Shown: positions 51,788 to 60,819 of the stretch, one piece after another | Numbering within the stretch: position 1 is the stretch's first letter | Layout of the letters: each line of letters begins with the position of its first letter | Source: Planctomycetia bacterium | GTDB taxonomy: Bacteria > Planctomycetota > Planctomycetia > Pirellulales > JALHLM01 | Assembly: GCA_034440135.1 (NCBI GenBank) | Contig: JAWXBP010000246.1 | Span: forward strand, 37,817 to 101,816 | Direction of reading: 5' to 3' | Length of the DNA stretch: 64,000 bases | Position numbers and translations under genes: made by a program | The notes under the pieces: model-generated | What the model was told of the DNA's origin: nothing | The model's database searches: none | What the model saw: only the letters and a program-made list of their open reading frames with translations

Positions 51788-52660
51788 TCAGCTACTCGCG
51801 CTGCGGTAGCTCAAGAGTGCGCGGCGAAAGACCCAGCGGGAGCCGATAAAACTGAGCGCGGTCGCCACGATGGTGAATAGCGCCAGTGGCCAGGACTGCT
51901 CCGACAATGGCCGAGTGAACAGCCGCGCCGGAATGTTCACGACGACCAAGACGGGAATCAGGAACGTGAACAACCATTGCAGCCCGACGCCCATCGCGTT
52001 GCCGCCGTAGATTTCCATCGGGTAGCGCGAGAAGTTCGTCAGGTAGAACCAGAAATCGTACAGCGATTGATTGCGCCCCAGCCAAATACTGGTGGCCGCC
52101 AGCGCCACGGTCAGGCTGTAGAGAATCGCCACGCCGCAGAGGATGTACAAAGCGTAGAGCACGATCGACACGGGCCCAGGCGTGTAGTCCAATCGCAAAA
52201 GTGCGTAGCCCAGCAACAGCAGGCCGAACACGAAGTTGGCGAGCGACGCCCATTCAATGCGTTGCAGCGAAATCAGGAACTGCGTATCGATCGGTTTCAG
52301 CAGCGCGAAATCGAGCCCGCCCGTGCGGATCAATTCGCTGAACTCCTCGGCGTTCGGCATGAAAAACGTTTGCACCAGGCTGTTGATGATCATCGAGGTG
52401 GCGATGAACACGAAAAACTGATAACGCCCCCAACCGCCGGCCCCCAAATCGAGCTTCATGCCCCCCACTTCGACGGTGGAGAATACGAGCACGTAGAACC
52501 CCAGATTCATCGCCATCCAGCACACGCTGGTCAAGGCGTTGATCAGAAAGTTCGACCGGTACGTCATATCCCGCACGAGACTATTGCGGGCAAACGTCAG
52601 GAAAACGCGGAAATAAGCGGGGGACATGTGAAACCATTTAGAAGCGAAGCGTTCCGACAC
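51788..52660 (-). CDS. ABC-2 type transporter permease (DUF990-like)
   Basis: A 290-residue membrane protein with six predicted spans, matching the ABC-2 permease group related to COG3694. The EELIRTGGLDFALLKPIDTQ-like segment (FSELIRTGGLDFALLKPIDT), YPMEIYGG and a terminal region of FIGSRWVFRRALLSYRSAS are characteristic. It would need an ATPase partner, and usually a second permease, but no such gene is adjacent. It is therefore an isolated half or works with subunits encoded elsewhere. It is divergent from the BMC gene. Confidence 0.87.
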   Translation of the reverse strand: MSERFASKWFHMSPAYFRVFLTFARNSLVRDMTYRSNFLINALTSVCWMAMNLGFYVLVFSTVEVGGMKLDLGAGGWGRYQFFVFIATSMIINSLVQTFFMPNAEEFSELIRTGGLDFALLKPIDTQFLISLQRIEWASLANFVFGLLLLGYALLRLDYTPGPVSIVLYALYILCGVAILYSLTVALAATSIWLGRNQSLYDFWFYLTNFSRYPMEIYGGNAMGVGLQWLFTFLIPVLVVVNIPARLFTRPLSEQSWPLALFTIVATALSFIGSRWVFRRALLSYRSASS

Positions 52661-52798
52661 CGACCATGAGGCTATGCTTCCCGCGCCGAACGGTCAAATC
52701 CCATCGCCCCCGACTGGCCCTCGTAAGCTACGCTAGCCATACTGGCGCATCGCGTATCCGCTTCCTCCAGCCTACAGCCTCTCCCCTCCCGCCTGCCC

Positions 52799-53398
52799 AT
52801 GCCACTCGCCCTGCTCGAAGTCAGCAATCTCACTCCCTCGCTGTTGGTCGCGGACCATGCGGCGAAGGCGGCTGGCGTGCGGATTGTGGCGATCGAGAGC
52901 ACGGACAGTCCGGCCCAGTGCATTATTCTGGAAGGGGAAGTCGACGCCGTGCAGGCGGCCGGCGAGGCTGGCGTGGCGTTGGCCCAGCGGATGGGCGCGA
53001 CTTCGCTGCTGACCATTCTTTCCGGACCGACGGCTGAGGTCGTCCGCCTCGCTCACGCCAAACCGGTTTACAGTCCGCTGTTGGAAATCTACGACGCCCG
53101 CATTCCTCGTGAGGAACACATGACGACGCCCGACGCCATCGGACTATTGGAAACGCAAGGCCTGGTGGCCGCCCTGCACGCCACGGACGAGATGCTGAAA
53201 AGCGCTTCGGTCACGTTGGTGGGCAAAGAGAAAATCGGCGCGGCCTACGTGACGATCGTCGTCCGCGGCGACGTCGCGGCGGTGCAAGCGGCGATCGCCG
53301 CCGGCAAGCAAACCGTGGAACGCCTCGGCGGCAAATTGATTATGGCCGACGTGATCCCGCGCCCGCATCAGGAGTTGTTGGCGCTGCTGCCGAAATAG
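52799..53398 (+). CDS. tandem BMC-domain (microcompartment shell-like) protein
   Basis: A 199-residue protein with two bacterial-microcompartment folds. The second, from about residue 112, is clear: DAIGLLETQGLVAALHATDE, then SASVTLVGKEKIGAAYVTIV, RGDVAAVQAAIAAGKQTVER and HQELLALLP. The first half (MPLALLEVSNLTPSLLVADH, RIVAIESTDSPAQCIILEGE, VDAVQAAGEAGVALAQRMGA) follows the same plan, so the protein is BMC-T-like. Such proteins form trimers that tile shells as pseudohexamers. No other shell or encapsulated enzyme gene is in the window. There is no clear ribosome site before ATG 52799. The next gene is convergent. Confidence 0.88.
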   Translation: MPLALLEVSNLTPSLLVADHAAKAAGVRIVAIESTDSPAQCIILEGEVDAVQAAGEAGVALAQRMGATSLLTILSGPTAEVVRLAHAKPVYSPLLEIYDARIPREEHMTTPDAIGLLETQGLVAALHATDEMLKSASVTLVGKEKIGAAYVTIVVRGDVAAVQAAIAAGKQTVERLGGKLIMADVIPRPHQELLALLPK

Positions 53399-53421
53399 TC
53401 GCGACTTCGCAATATGCGCCG

Positions 53422-55833
53422 TCAATCATGCGCCGACGGTTCGGGCTTCGGCTCGGGGTATTTTTCTCGCAGCGGTTTAGCCGCATCGCTGCGCAGCAGC
53501 GGGCCGATGTCTTCGTCCTCATAGAGGAAGGAGAGTTGGACTTTCAATTCCGCGAGACGTTGCATCGACGCTTCAGCGGTAGCCAGATCGCCGCGAGCTA
53601 GATGGACCAGTAGGCCGAAAATGGCGGCGCTCTCTTTTTGTTCGAATCGCGAAGTCTCAGTGAGCGCCTCGTCCCAACGTTGGACTTTCACCAGGCAACG
53701 AATCAGTTCGGTCCGGGCGCCGAAGGCGTGATAGCTGGCGTCGCTTGATTCGCCGTCGGCTGCATCAGCCGGCAGCTCGGCGATCTTGACGAACTCTTGC
53801 AGCAAACCGATCGCGGCGTCCGTGCGACCCTGGCCGCTGGCCGCTACGCCTTCGTAGTACGCCAACATCGGTTCGGTCGGCGCATCCCGGCGGCGCAGCT
53901 CGACGAGTTCGATCAGTGCGTCCCATTTCGATTCTAACTCGCAGTCTAGGGCCAATTGCTCGAACGTCTCATCGGTCGGAGCGACGTTTTCGTAGGCAAA
54001 CTTGTCCCGGCCAGCGCGATGCAATGCGTTTAACCGCGCCAGGCGAAGCGACTCGCGCACGCCTTCTTCCATTTCCTTGCCCGCGACGCCAGCAAAGATG
54101 CGCTCAGCGTCTTCGTACCGTTCTTCCTTGACGCACAACTGGCCGTCGTAGTACGTCAGCCACGGATCATCCGGCTCGATCGGCAAATGTCGGCCAGCCA
54201 CCGTGCGATACAATTCGTGCCGTTTCGCGCGCTGTTCCGGCGCCTCGCCGGCTACCTTCGTGAACTCGGAATCTTCTGGATACGCATACACGTAGTTCTG
54301 CGGATGCAGCAAGCGGTCCGCGATCTGCTCGAATGCGTAGCGCGACAGCGGCGCGCGACCGTAGGCGTCCTCCGCGCGGAGGTCCGCCAACATGCAGGTG
54401 ATGAAGCCGCTCACGTAGTACTGCAACTGCTCCTCATCCTCCACGAGCTTGAACGACGCCGCGTAGGTCTCGGCCGCGACTTCAAACTCTGCGCGGTGCT
54501 GCAGCACTTTGCCCTGATAGTAGTTGATCGTGGGATTCGTCGGTTCCATTTCCCGCATCGCGCCGATCACCGCGTCAAGGTCGTCGTATTCTTCGACGCT
54601 CAATAGTTCCTCGCCCAGGCTGGCGAACCAGTCATGGGCCTCGCGAATCTTACGGAACTCGGCGACGATCTCGCCGCTTTGTTCCTTCGGCAGCAGCCGC
54701 GCAAGCTGGCCGATGTGTTCTACGTCGTAAGGTACGAGCGCCAATGCCTGGCGATGCACCGCCACGGCCTCGTCGTTGCGCTTCAATCCGGCGAGCGCCA
54801 GCGCCTTCACCATCAGAATGCCAGGATCGATCCCCAGCGTGCGCGTGTAGCGATCGACGTGCTCCAACGTCTCGTCGAATCGTTCGTTCATCAGCGCTCG
54901 CCACGCTTTGCGTCCAATGAGCGCTGGCATTCGCGGCGCAAGTTCTTCCACCTTCCGATAGGCCGCGTCAATTTCCTCTGGCGTGAACTGGTAGCGAAGC
55001 CGTTGCCTGGCGTCGACGGCGAGATACGCGCGATATGCCGCCAATGATGGTGGCAATGGTATCGACTGCAGCGGTTCGATCTTCGACCAGGCCTCGCCAT
55101 ACTCTTCGGCGATCATCTTCGGCAGGTAGTTCATCAACGCCTCCACGGTCGGCGCCGGAATGCCGTCGCGCGCACACTCCGCGGCCACGGTCGACGCGCG
55201 CAATCCCGTGCCGACGTCGGCCAGGTCGTAGACTTCCCAGTCGTAGTCGCCATAGCGCAGCGACCACACCTGGCGCGCGGTCGCCTCCCGATTGAATACG
55301 TAGCGGCGCGTATACACCGTAGCGTTTTGGACGCCGTCCGTTTCGGTCAGGCGGATGCGGCAAATCTCGAAATCCTCGCCCCCGGCTCCTTCCGCATTGT
55401 GGACGAAGTGCTGGACCATTCCCGCGGCAATGCGCCGCGCATCATCGAGTTCCAGCGGCCTGCCCGGGTCCTGGCGATTGATCTGTTCGATCAGCGCCTC
55501 TTGGTTCACGAGGCCGACAAACAACTCGACGTCCTGTTGGTCGATGGCAGCCGCGATAACCGCGAACACGTCCTCGAACGGCTCGGTTTCTTCGTAGCTG
55601 GGACGTTCGGCCCCTTCACGGAAGGCGCGGCCCGCTTCGCGCGTCGAGATGCGCGGCACGCGCAGTGGCGGCTTGCCGGAGTTGGCGTTTTTCGCGGCCG
55701 TTTCTGCCCAGGGCCGATCGATCGTGACCGCGTACAGCACTGCGGCGATAATCCCGCCGAGCGCGATGGCTAAGAAACCGCCTAGCGCCCATAGTCGCCG
55801 GTCGATGCGTACTTCGGGTCCGTGCTGGCTCAA
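53422..55833 (-). CDS. large membrane-anchored TPR protein
   Basis: An 803-residue protein with an N-terminal anchor (LWALGGFLAIALGGIIAAVLY) and a long soluble region outside the cytoplasm. Residues about 80-230 form an alpha/beta region of unknown type. From about 290 onward TPR-like helical repeats dominate (ALAGLKRNDEAVAVHRQALA, YYQGKVLQHRAEFEVAAETY, YYDGQLCVKEERYEDAERIF, YYEGVAASGQGRTDAAIGLL). It probably acts as a scaffold. I do not recognise an ortholog with a known role. It is convergent with the BMC gene and divergent from the MBL gene. Confidence 0.8.
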   Translation of the reverse strand: MSQHGPEVRIDRRLWALGGFLAIALGGIIAAVLYAVTIDRPWAETAAKNANSGKPPLRVPRISTREAGRAFREGAERPSYEETEPFEDVFAVIAAAIDQQDVELFVGLVNQEALIEQINRQDPGRPLELDDARRIAAGMVQHFVHNAEGAGGEDFEICRIRLTETDGVQNATVYTRRYVFNREATARQVWSLRYGDYDWEVYDLADVGTGLRASTVAAECARDGIPAPTVEALMNYLPKMIAEEYGEAWSKIEPLQSIPLPPSLAAYRAYLAVDARQRLRYQFTPEEIDAAYRKVEELAPRMPALIGRKAWRALMNERFDETLEHVDRYTRTLGIDPGILMVKALALAGLKRNDEAVAVHRQALALVPYDVEHIGQLARLLPKEQSGEIVAEFRKIREAHDWFASLGEELLSVEEYDDLDAVIGAMREMEPTNPTINYYQGKVLQHRAEFEVAAETYAASFKLVEDEEQLQYYVSGFITCMLADLRAEDAYGRAPLSRYAFEQIADRLLHPQNYVYAYPEDSEFTKVAGEAPEQRAKRHELYRTVAGRHLPIEPDDPWLTYYDGQLCVKEERYEDAERIFAGVAGKEMEEGVRESLRLARLNALHRAGRDKFAYENVAPTDETFEQLALDCELESKWDALIELVELRRRDAPTEPMLAYYEGVAASGQGRTDAAIGLLQEFVKIAELPADAADGESSDASYHAFGARTELIRCLVKVQRWDEALTETSRFEQKESAAIFGLLVHLARGDLATAEASMQRLAELKVQLSFLYEDEDIGPLLRSDAAKPLREKYPEPKPEPSAHD

Positions 55834-55942
55834 GGCAGTCCCTCCGGAGAGTCCTTCACGCTACGATTACTGATCGGACGTCACTTACGAATTATAGTTC
55901 GCCGCGCCGTCGCCGTGGCAGCCCACCCTTGCCGACCGCTTC

Positions 55943-56602
55943 ATGAGCTCGACCTACCACGTACGCCGGATCGTCTCCGCTCCCTTTGCGGAAAACACCT
56001 TCGTCGCCCGCTTCGAGGGGCGCGACGATTGCCTGATCGTCGACCCTGGCCTGGAGCCGGAACAGATCGTGGCCTACGTCGAACGGGAACAACTCACGCC
56101 AGCGATGATTCTCAACACGCACGGCCACGCCGATCACATCGCCGGAAACGCCGAAATGAAACGCCTGTGGCCCGAATGCCCGTTGGTGATCGGCCGCGGC
56201 GACGCGCCGAAACTGGCGAGCGCCGCACTGAATCTGTCGCTTGGCTTCGGCATGCCGATCACCAGTCCGCCCGCCGATCGCCTGCTGGACGAAGGCGACA
56301 TCGTCAGCGCCGCGGGCTTCGAGTTCAAGGTCGCGGAGATTCCCGGCCATTCCATCGGCCACATCGTCTTCATCGCCCGCGGCGCGTCGCCGCCGTTCGT
56401 CTTCGGCGGCGACGTTTTGTTTGCCGGCAGCACCGGTCGCTGGGATTTTCCCGACGGCAACCGGGAGCAGCTCTTTCACGGCATCCGCACGAGGCTGTTC
56501 ACGCTGCCGGACGAGACCGTCGTCTACCCCGGTCACGGGCAACGCACCACCACAGGCGCGGAAAAAAGCACCAATCCGGTCCTCAACGGCGCCTACGATT
56601 AG
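55943..56602 (+). CDS. MBL-fold hydrolase, glyoxalase II-like
   Basis: A 219-residue metallo-beta-lactamase-fold enzyme. FAENTFVARFEGRDDCLIVD, the metal motif HGHADH in ILNTHGHADHIAGN, the H in IPGHSIGHIVFIA, the Asp in FGGDVLFAGSTGRWDFPDG and the terminal YPGHGQRTTTGAEKSTNP match the hydroxyacylglutathione-hydrolase-like group widespread in bacteria. The real substrate may be a thioester other than S-lactoylglutathione. It is a single gene; the 1.1-kb gene-poor stretch follows. Confidence 0.92.
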   Translation: MSSTYHVRRIVSAPFAENTFVARFEGRDDCLIVDPGLEPEQIVAYVEREQLTPAMILNTHGHADHIAGNAEMKRLWPECPLVIGRGDAPKLASAALNLSLGFGMPITSPPADRLLDEGDIVSAAGFEFKVAEIPGHSIGHIVFIARGASPPFVFGGDVLFAGSTGRWDFPDGNREQLFHGIRTRLFTLPDETVVYPGHGQRTTTGAEKSTNPVLNGAYD

Positions 56603-56700
56603 CGCGTTTAAGGGCCTGCGAAATCTTCCACACTAGCCCGACGCGCAACCGAGGGTGAGTCGTCGTAGATTTCGAGTAGACGTCTACTCTTAGCGGCGAA

Positions 56701-56916
56701 CTAGACTCGACGGTATAGAGTTCTTCCGCGCCATAAGTCGTGAAACGATGGGCGCAGGCTGGGCGAATCGCCGGCGCGCTCGGCTTGGGTGGCCGCGAAA
56801 ACGACGACGCGCCTGTCCGCCTTGAGGCGTTCTCGCCAGGCGTTGTTGTAGGCGGCGGAGTTGTAGGCGGCGGAGTTGTCGAGCGTGGCTTGGCACAGTG
56901 CCCCGATCGCCAGCAA
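56701..56916 (-). pseudogene. fragment resembling the C-terminus of an ArdC-like antirestriction protein
   Basis: A 71-codon frame reading ATLDNSAAYNSAAYNNAWRE, then RLKADRRVVVFAATQAERAG. The LDNSAAY...W...L..D..VVV.AA.QA..A.D spacing resembles the C-terminal tail of ArdC/zincin-like antirestriction proteins on plasmids and integrative elements. It has no proper start codon and no metallopeptidase domain, and a 15-bp tandem duplication (56845-56874) repeats five of its codons. The match is from memory and needs a database test. Confidence 0.35.
56845..56874. repeat. 15-bp tandem duplication
   Basis: GTTGTAGGCGGCGGA occurs twice in a row. It lies inside the ArdC-like fragment and repeats five codons there. 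Confidence 0.8.
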
Positions 56917-56936
56917 ACGTTACCTGCAAGTGACCG

Positions 56937-57347
56937 ATGCTCATTTCGCAGACGCTGGGGAGGTCGCTACCTGCCCGTCACCGCTGGCTAAAAGCGGCGC
57001 AAAAAAAAGCGGCGCAGAATCCGGCGCAGCAAACACGCGCAGGTAGCGGTGAGGAATCGCACGTTGCCACGGCTACCCAACAAAAAACCTCGGTTTTGCC
57101 GGGGTTTGCGACATCTTGCGATGTACTGCAATCTTGTTCAATACCCCCAGCGGGAGTCGAACACAGTCCTGATTCCTCGCAAAAAACAGGGATTAGGGTC
57201 GAAAGTGGCGCAGAATCCGGCGCACTCGAAGCCCGTCAGTCCACAATTGACCACAATTTGGCCACCGTCGTCGAGGCTTGGCCACGGCTGCCCGAAGCGA
57301 TCAAGGCGGGCATCGTGGCCATGGTTCGTTCAGCCGCACGACCGTGA
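56937..57347 (+). pseudogene. possible remnant of an integrase/recombinase tail
   Basis: A 136-codon frame without a recognisable domain start. Its end, STIDHNLATVVEAWPRLPEA then IKAGIVAMVRSAA, resembles the short tail found after tyrosine recombinase genes in planctomycetes. Across it, 57143-57164 read on the minus strand looks like a tRNA T-arm (GTTCGACTCCCGC), as expected near an attachment site, but no tRNA can be folded. The whole interval 56603-57733 has no intact gene and looks like a mobile-element scar. Low confidence. Confidence 0.35.
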
Positions 57348-57546
57348 GCGCTTCTTCGAGACCTTCTTCCAAGCTGGCCGCGGCATCTGGATGCCTTCAT
57401 CGTCAGCGGAAAGTCGTCGTATTGCTAGAGGAAGTCACAGATCTGGGCACCGGGCTGCATGAACTGACGTGAAGGCAATGGATACGTCCGTGGTAGCATT
57501 TGAATGCCTCCAGTTGCCATGGATAGCTGACTCGCACGTCGATTTG

Positions 57547-57574
57547 TTGACCCGGCGTTCAGAGGTGATAAACT
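57547..57574 (+). promoter_or_regulatory. candidate sigma70 promoter
   Basis: TTGACC (57547-57552) and TAAACT (57569-57574), with 16 bases between. The predicted start near 57580 lies about 65 bases before an intrinsic terminator and about 155 bases before the DUF1559 start. Confidence 0.4.
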
Positions 57575-57579
57575 GAGAG

Positions 57580-57646
57580 CCAGAAACCAACGGGGGGTCA
57601 TGATCGCCCTTCGCGCTGGCCGGTTGGCCCTGCGCGAAGGGTTTTT
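57580..57646 (+). ncRNA. candidate small RNA or transcription attenuator upstream of the DUF1559-cus operon
   Basis: Between the candidate promoter and the operon, about 65 bases would be transcribed and then ended by a hairpin with a 10-bp stem (CCCTTCGCGC with GCGCGAAGGG) and five T. This could be a short independent RNA or an attenuator controlling read-through. No peptide-coding frame with a ribosome site is seen in it. Confidence 0.35.
57607..57646 (+). terminator. intrinsic terminator ahead of the DUF1559 gene
   Basis: CCCTTCGCGC (57607-57616) pairs perfectly with GCGCGAAGGG (57632-57641), followed by TTTTT. An inner GGCC/GGCC adds stability. It lies 88 bases before ATG 57734. Confidence 0.8.
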
Positions 57647-57733
57647 CGTTGGCCCAGTGGTTCCACTCGCCCGGTCCGCTCGCACTTCTCAAGCTACACT
57701 TTCTCGGCGTACACACCGTCTGTGGGGACTTCT

Positions 57734-58765
57734 ATGTTTCGACATCGTCGTGGGTTCACGCTCGTCGAATTGTTGGTCGTGATTGCGATCATCGGCATCT
57801 TGATCGCGTTGCTGTTGCCGGCGCTGCAGATCGCCCGGGAAGCGGCGCGCCGTGCGCAATGCACGAACAACACCAAACAGATTGGGTTAGCGCTTCACAG
57901 CTACCACTCGGCCTTCAATCTCTTTCCGTTCGGCAAGGGAGCAAGTTACCCCGGCGCTCCGGTATACGCCCGCTGGTCGATGCATGCATTGATCTTGCCG
58001 CAATTGGAGCAGACGGCGGTACAACGTGCGATCAATTTCAAGATGCCACCCGAAACGCCTGGTATGGGTGGCGCCGTTGCGTTCATGCCGGCCTTTCAGA
58101 ATCCTAATCGTGAGAATGCGGAGATTTGCCGTACGCAGATTCCCACATTTCTGTGTCCTTCCGATCTCGCAATCGCTGGCGATTGGCCTGGGCAAAACAA
58201 CTATGCCGGAAACCAAGGCGGCTGGCTTTGTGATCGCGGTCACAAGCCGGGAGCTTCGAGCGACGTCTCGCCGGGCGAAGTGCAGACAGGCGTCCTCTTC
58301 TATCTCAGCCATGTGCGCATGGGAGACCTAAAGGACGGCGCCAGCAACACCGCTCTGCTCAGCGAAAAGCTTCGCGGGCAAGGAGTGCCTGACCCGCGCA
58401 GCGATATGTTCGTCATGTCCCACCAATCCACGCTCGATGCGACGTACAGCACTTGCACTAATATGGACGTCACCACCGCCACGCCGCTGACCAGCAAATG
58501 GGGCTGGAGTTGGGTGATGGGAGAGAACTGCTGCACGCTTTACAACCACGTGACCACGCCGAACAAGAACACCTGCGGCGGGACGGGCTTCCCCGGCTCG
58601 ATGACCAATATGGCCATGCAGGTGCCGCCGTCGAGCCGCCATCCCGGTGGCGTCAACGTGTTGATGGCCGATGGCTCCGCACATTTCGTGAACGATACGA
58701 TTGACCTCGTGGCATGGCGCGGCTTGGGAACGCGGAACGGCAAGGAGCCAGTGCAATTGCAATGA
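57734..58765 (+). CDS. DUF1559 pseudopilin-like protein heading the metal-efflux operon
   Basis: A 343-residue DUF1559 protein from ATG 57734; an in-frame GTG four codons upstream is possible. It starts with [20 protein letters not shown], the prepilin-type motif, then [20 protein letters not shown]. The C-terminal [20 protein letters not shown] carries the family H-x-G-G-V-N-v-l-x-x-D-G motif. Its stop (TGA) overlaps the ATG of the lipoprotein gene as ATGA, so it is the first member of a coupled four-gene operon ending in CusA. The function of DUF1559 proteins is unknown. Confidence 0.95.
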   Translation: MFRHRRGFTLVELLVVIAIIGILIALLLPALQIAREAARRAQCTNNTKQIGLALHSYHSAFNLFPFGKGASYPGAPVYARWSMHALILPQLEQTAVQRAINFKMPPETPGMGGAVAFMPAFQNPNRENAEICRTQIPTFLCPSDLAIAGDWPGQNNYAGNQGGWLCDRGHKPGASSDVSPGEVQTGVLFYLSHVRMGDLKDGASNTALLSEKLRGQGVPDPRSDMFVMSHQSTLDATYSTCTNMDVTTATPLTSKWGWSWVMGENCCTLYNHVTTPNKNTCGGTGFPGSMTNMAMQVPPSSRHPGGVNVLMADGSAHFVNDTIDLVAWRGLGTRNGKEPVQLQ

Positions 58766-59271
58766 GCCGCCACGTCCCGATCGCCGCGAAGCGCAGTTCG
58801 CTCGTCGCGATCATGGCGTGCCTTGGCGCGATGGTTCCCGGATGCCAGCCGCGCGGCGCGGCGGACTTCGTGCCCAACACCGACTTGGCGCGCAACGCCG
58901 TGGAAGCGTCTCTCAACGCTTGGAGCAAAGGACAAGCCAAGGTAGACCCCATTCGCAACGCGGAATCTAGCATCGGCGTCGAACTCGTCGACAACTTTCG
59001 CGCGCCGGGCCGCGAGCTGGCGCGCTTCGACATTCTTGGCGAGACGCCAGCGACCAACGCTCGAGCGTTCGCGGTAAAACTCACGCTCGCCAATCCGCCG
59101 GAAGAGTTGAAGTGCCGGTATCTGGTCGTTGGCATCGACCCCCTCTGGGTATTTCGTCAGGAAGACTATGACATGCTGGCGCATTGGGATCACGCCATGC
59201 CGGCCGAGAGTGAGAAATCCGCGACACTCGAAGTTATCGAGGAGCCGGAAGCTGCCGGACAAGGCCCATGA
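58762..59271 (+). CDS. lipoprotein between DUF1559 and the CusB-like gene
   Basis: A 169-residue protein from ATG 58762. Signal peptide and lipobox ([17 protein letters not shown]) predict a lipid anchor at about Cys27. The rest has [20 protein letters not shown] and [20 protein letters not shown], a pattern common to small lipoproteins in planctomycete DUF1559 operons. Both ends overlap neighbours by four bases (58762-58765 and 59268-59271), strong evidence of translational coupling. Its role in metal export is inferred only from position. Confidence 0.82.
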   Translation: MSRHVPIAAKRSSLVAIMACLGAMVPGCQPRGAADFVPNTDLARNAVEASLNAWSKGQAKVDPIRNAESSIGVELVDNFRAPGRELARFDILGETPATNARAFAVKLTLANPPEELKCRYLVVGIDPLWVFRQEDYDMLAHWDHAMPAESEKSATLEVIEEPEAAGQGP

Positions 59272-60791
59272 GCGTCCCGGATGCGGCCGCGGACGTAGCG
59301 CCCAGGCCAGGCCGGTTTGGTCGAGTCACTTGGCTATTGCGCGTCCTCGAAGTGCGCTTTCGATTCATCATCTTGCTGGCAGCGCTGCTGCTCGTGTTTG
59401 GCGGATGGAGCAGTCTGCAATCGCGGTTTGATTGGTTCCTGCGAAAGTTGCGAAATGTCGCCGAGACGGAGGCCGTCGTCTCCAGCGACACCGAGTATTT
59501 TTGTCCGATGGACCCCGGCGTGTTATCCGACTGGCCGGAAAAGTGTCCCATCTGTCAAATGTCGCTCGTCCGGCGAAAGAAAGGAGACGCGGCCATACTG
59601 CCTAGCGGCGTGACCGCGCGGATGCAGCTCACGCCCGAGCGCGTCCAACTCGCCGGCGTACTGACGATGCCGGTGGAATATCGCCCGCTTAATCGCGAAC
59701 TGGCCGTCGGCGGTGTGATTTCACCAATTGGGGCGGACTCGCCAGGGACATGGGACTTCGAGGCTGCCATCGCGCGTGCCGATATCCCGCTCGCCGTCCA
59801 TGCCGACGCCGGGCAGCTCTCGTTGCATGTCGATGGTTTGTCAGACGCCAGCGCCAGCGTCTCGAAACTGAAACTCGTTCAAACCGACGGCCATGCTGCT
59901 CCGCGCGTCCGAGTAGAACTTAGCGATCCGGATGGTACTTTGAGCTCCGGACAATATGTCGCCGTTACCCTGCGCGTTCCCGCCGCCGCATTCGAGCCAT
60001 TTCGCGCACTGTCGATATCGCCGCCAGCCATGCGCGACGGAGAAATGCGTTCCGTGTACTACTGTCCGAATCATGGGGATACGCTGCACGAAGCGCCAGG
60101 GAAATGCCCGCTCGATCAGCAAGCGTTGCTTGAGCGCACGCTCCACGACAACGAACGCCTCGGCTGGTGGTGCCCGATGCATCCGCGTGTCACCGCCGAC
60201 GAACCAGGTCATCTATGCGCTGAATGCAACGGCATGCGACTCGTGCCGCGCGTGAAGAGTTACGCGCCGGCCGGAACTGTGTTGGCCATACCCGAAAGCG
60301 CCGTCGTCGATTTTGGTCGTGAACGGGTCGTGTACGTTGAGCGCATGCCCGGCATGTACGATCGCGTACGCGTCGAGCTAGGTCCCAGCAGCGACGGCCA
60401 GTTTCCTGTGCTGAGCGGCCTTGCGTCGGGCGATCGCGTCGTCGCAGCGGGCGCATTTCTACTGGACGCCGAAACACGATTGAACCCGGCGCTCGCGAAC
60501 AGTTACTTCGGCGCCGGACCCAATGTAGGCGTCACGGCCAAGGTGCCGACGGCCACCGACAACAAGTCGGACGAAGCTCAATCGCAGCGCATTGCCGCCG
60601 CACTGAAACAATTGAGTCCGCAAGATCGCGCCGCGGCGGAGCGCCAAGGCACGTGTCCGGTCACCGGTCTGCCGCTCGGCTCGATGGGCGCGCCCATCAA
60701 GGTTACCAGCAGCGGCCGACAAGTCTTCGTTTGCTGTGCCGGATGCATCGATCAACTCGAATCGTCGGAGCAGCCCGCCAAGTCGGAATAA
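59268..60791 (+). CDS. CusB-like adaptor with three heavy-metal-binding motifs and a YHS-like tail
   Basis: A 507-residue adaptor with one transmembrane segment (FRFIILLAALLLVFGGWSSL). A heavy-metal-binding motif of the CxMxPxxxxxxxxxCPxC type starts at about 75 (YFCPMDPGVLSDWPEKCPIC). A second is at about 264 (YYCPNHGDTLHEAPGKCPLD) and a third at about 301 (WWCPMHPRVTADEPGHLCAE). The barrel and membrane-proximal parts of CusB (VLAIPESAVVDFGRERVVYV, GLASGDRVVAAGAFLLDAET) are present. The lipoyl half-motifs and the long helical hairpin are not obvious. The end (CPVTGLPLGSMGAP, VFVCCAGC) resembles a YHS metal-binding domain. It pairs with the CusA-like gene 28 bases downstream. Confidence 0.82.
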   Translation: MSVPDAAADVAPRPGRFGRVTWLLRVLEVRFRFIILLAALLLVFGGWSSLQSRFDWFLRKLRNVAETEAVVSSDTEYFCPMDPGVLSDWPEKCPICQMSLVRRKKGDAAILPSGVTARMQLTPERVQLAGVLTMPVEYRPLNRELAVGGVISPIGADSPGTWDFEAAIARADIPLAVHADAGQLSLHVDGLSDASASVSKLKLVQTDGHAAPRVRVELSDPDGTLSSGQYVAVTLRVPAAAFEPFRALSISPPAMRDGEMRSVYYCPNHGDTLHEAPGKCPLDQQALLERTLHDNERLGWWCPMHPRVTADEPGHLCAECNGMRLVPRVKSYAPAGTVLAIPESAVVDFGRERVVYVERMPGMYDRVRVELGPSSDGQFPVLSGLASGDRVVAAGAFLLDAETRLNPALANSYFGAGPNVGVTAKVPTATDNKSDEAQSQRIAAALKQLSPQDRAAAERQGTCPVTGLPLGSMGAPIKVTSSGRQVFVCCAGCIDQLESSEQPAKSE

Positions 60792-60819
60792 TGTCTCGCC
60801 GACACATGGCCTTCGTCCC

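Noticed and set aside
57143..57164. tRNA-like T-arm sequence on the minus strand
   Set aside because: No anticodon arm, D-arm or acceptor stem could be placed around it, so I do not call a tRNA.
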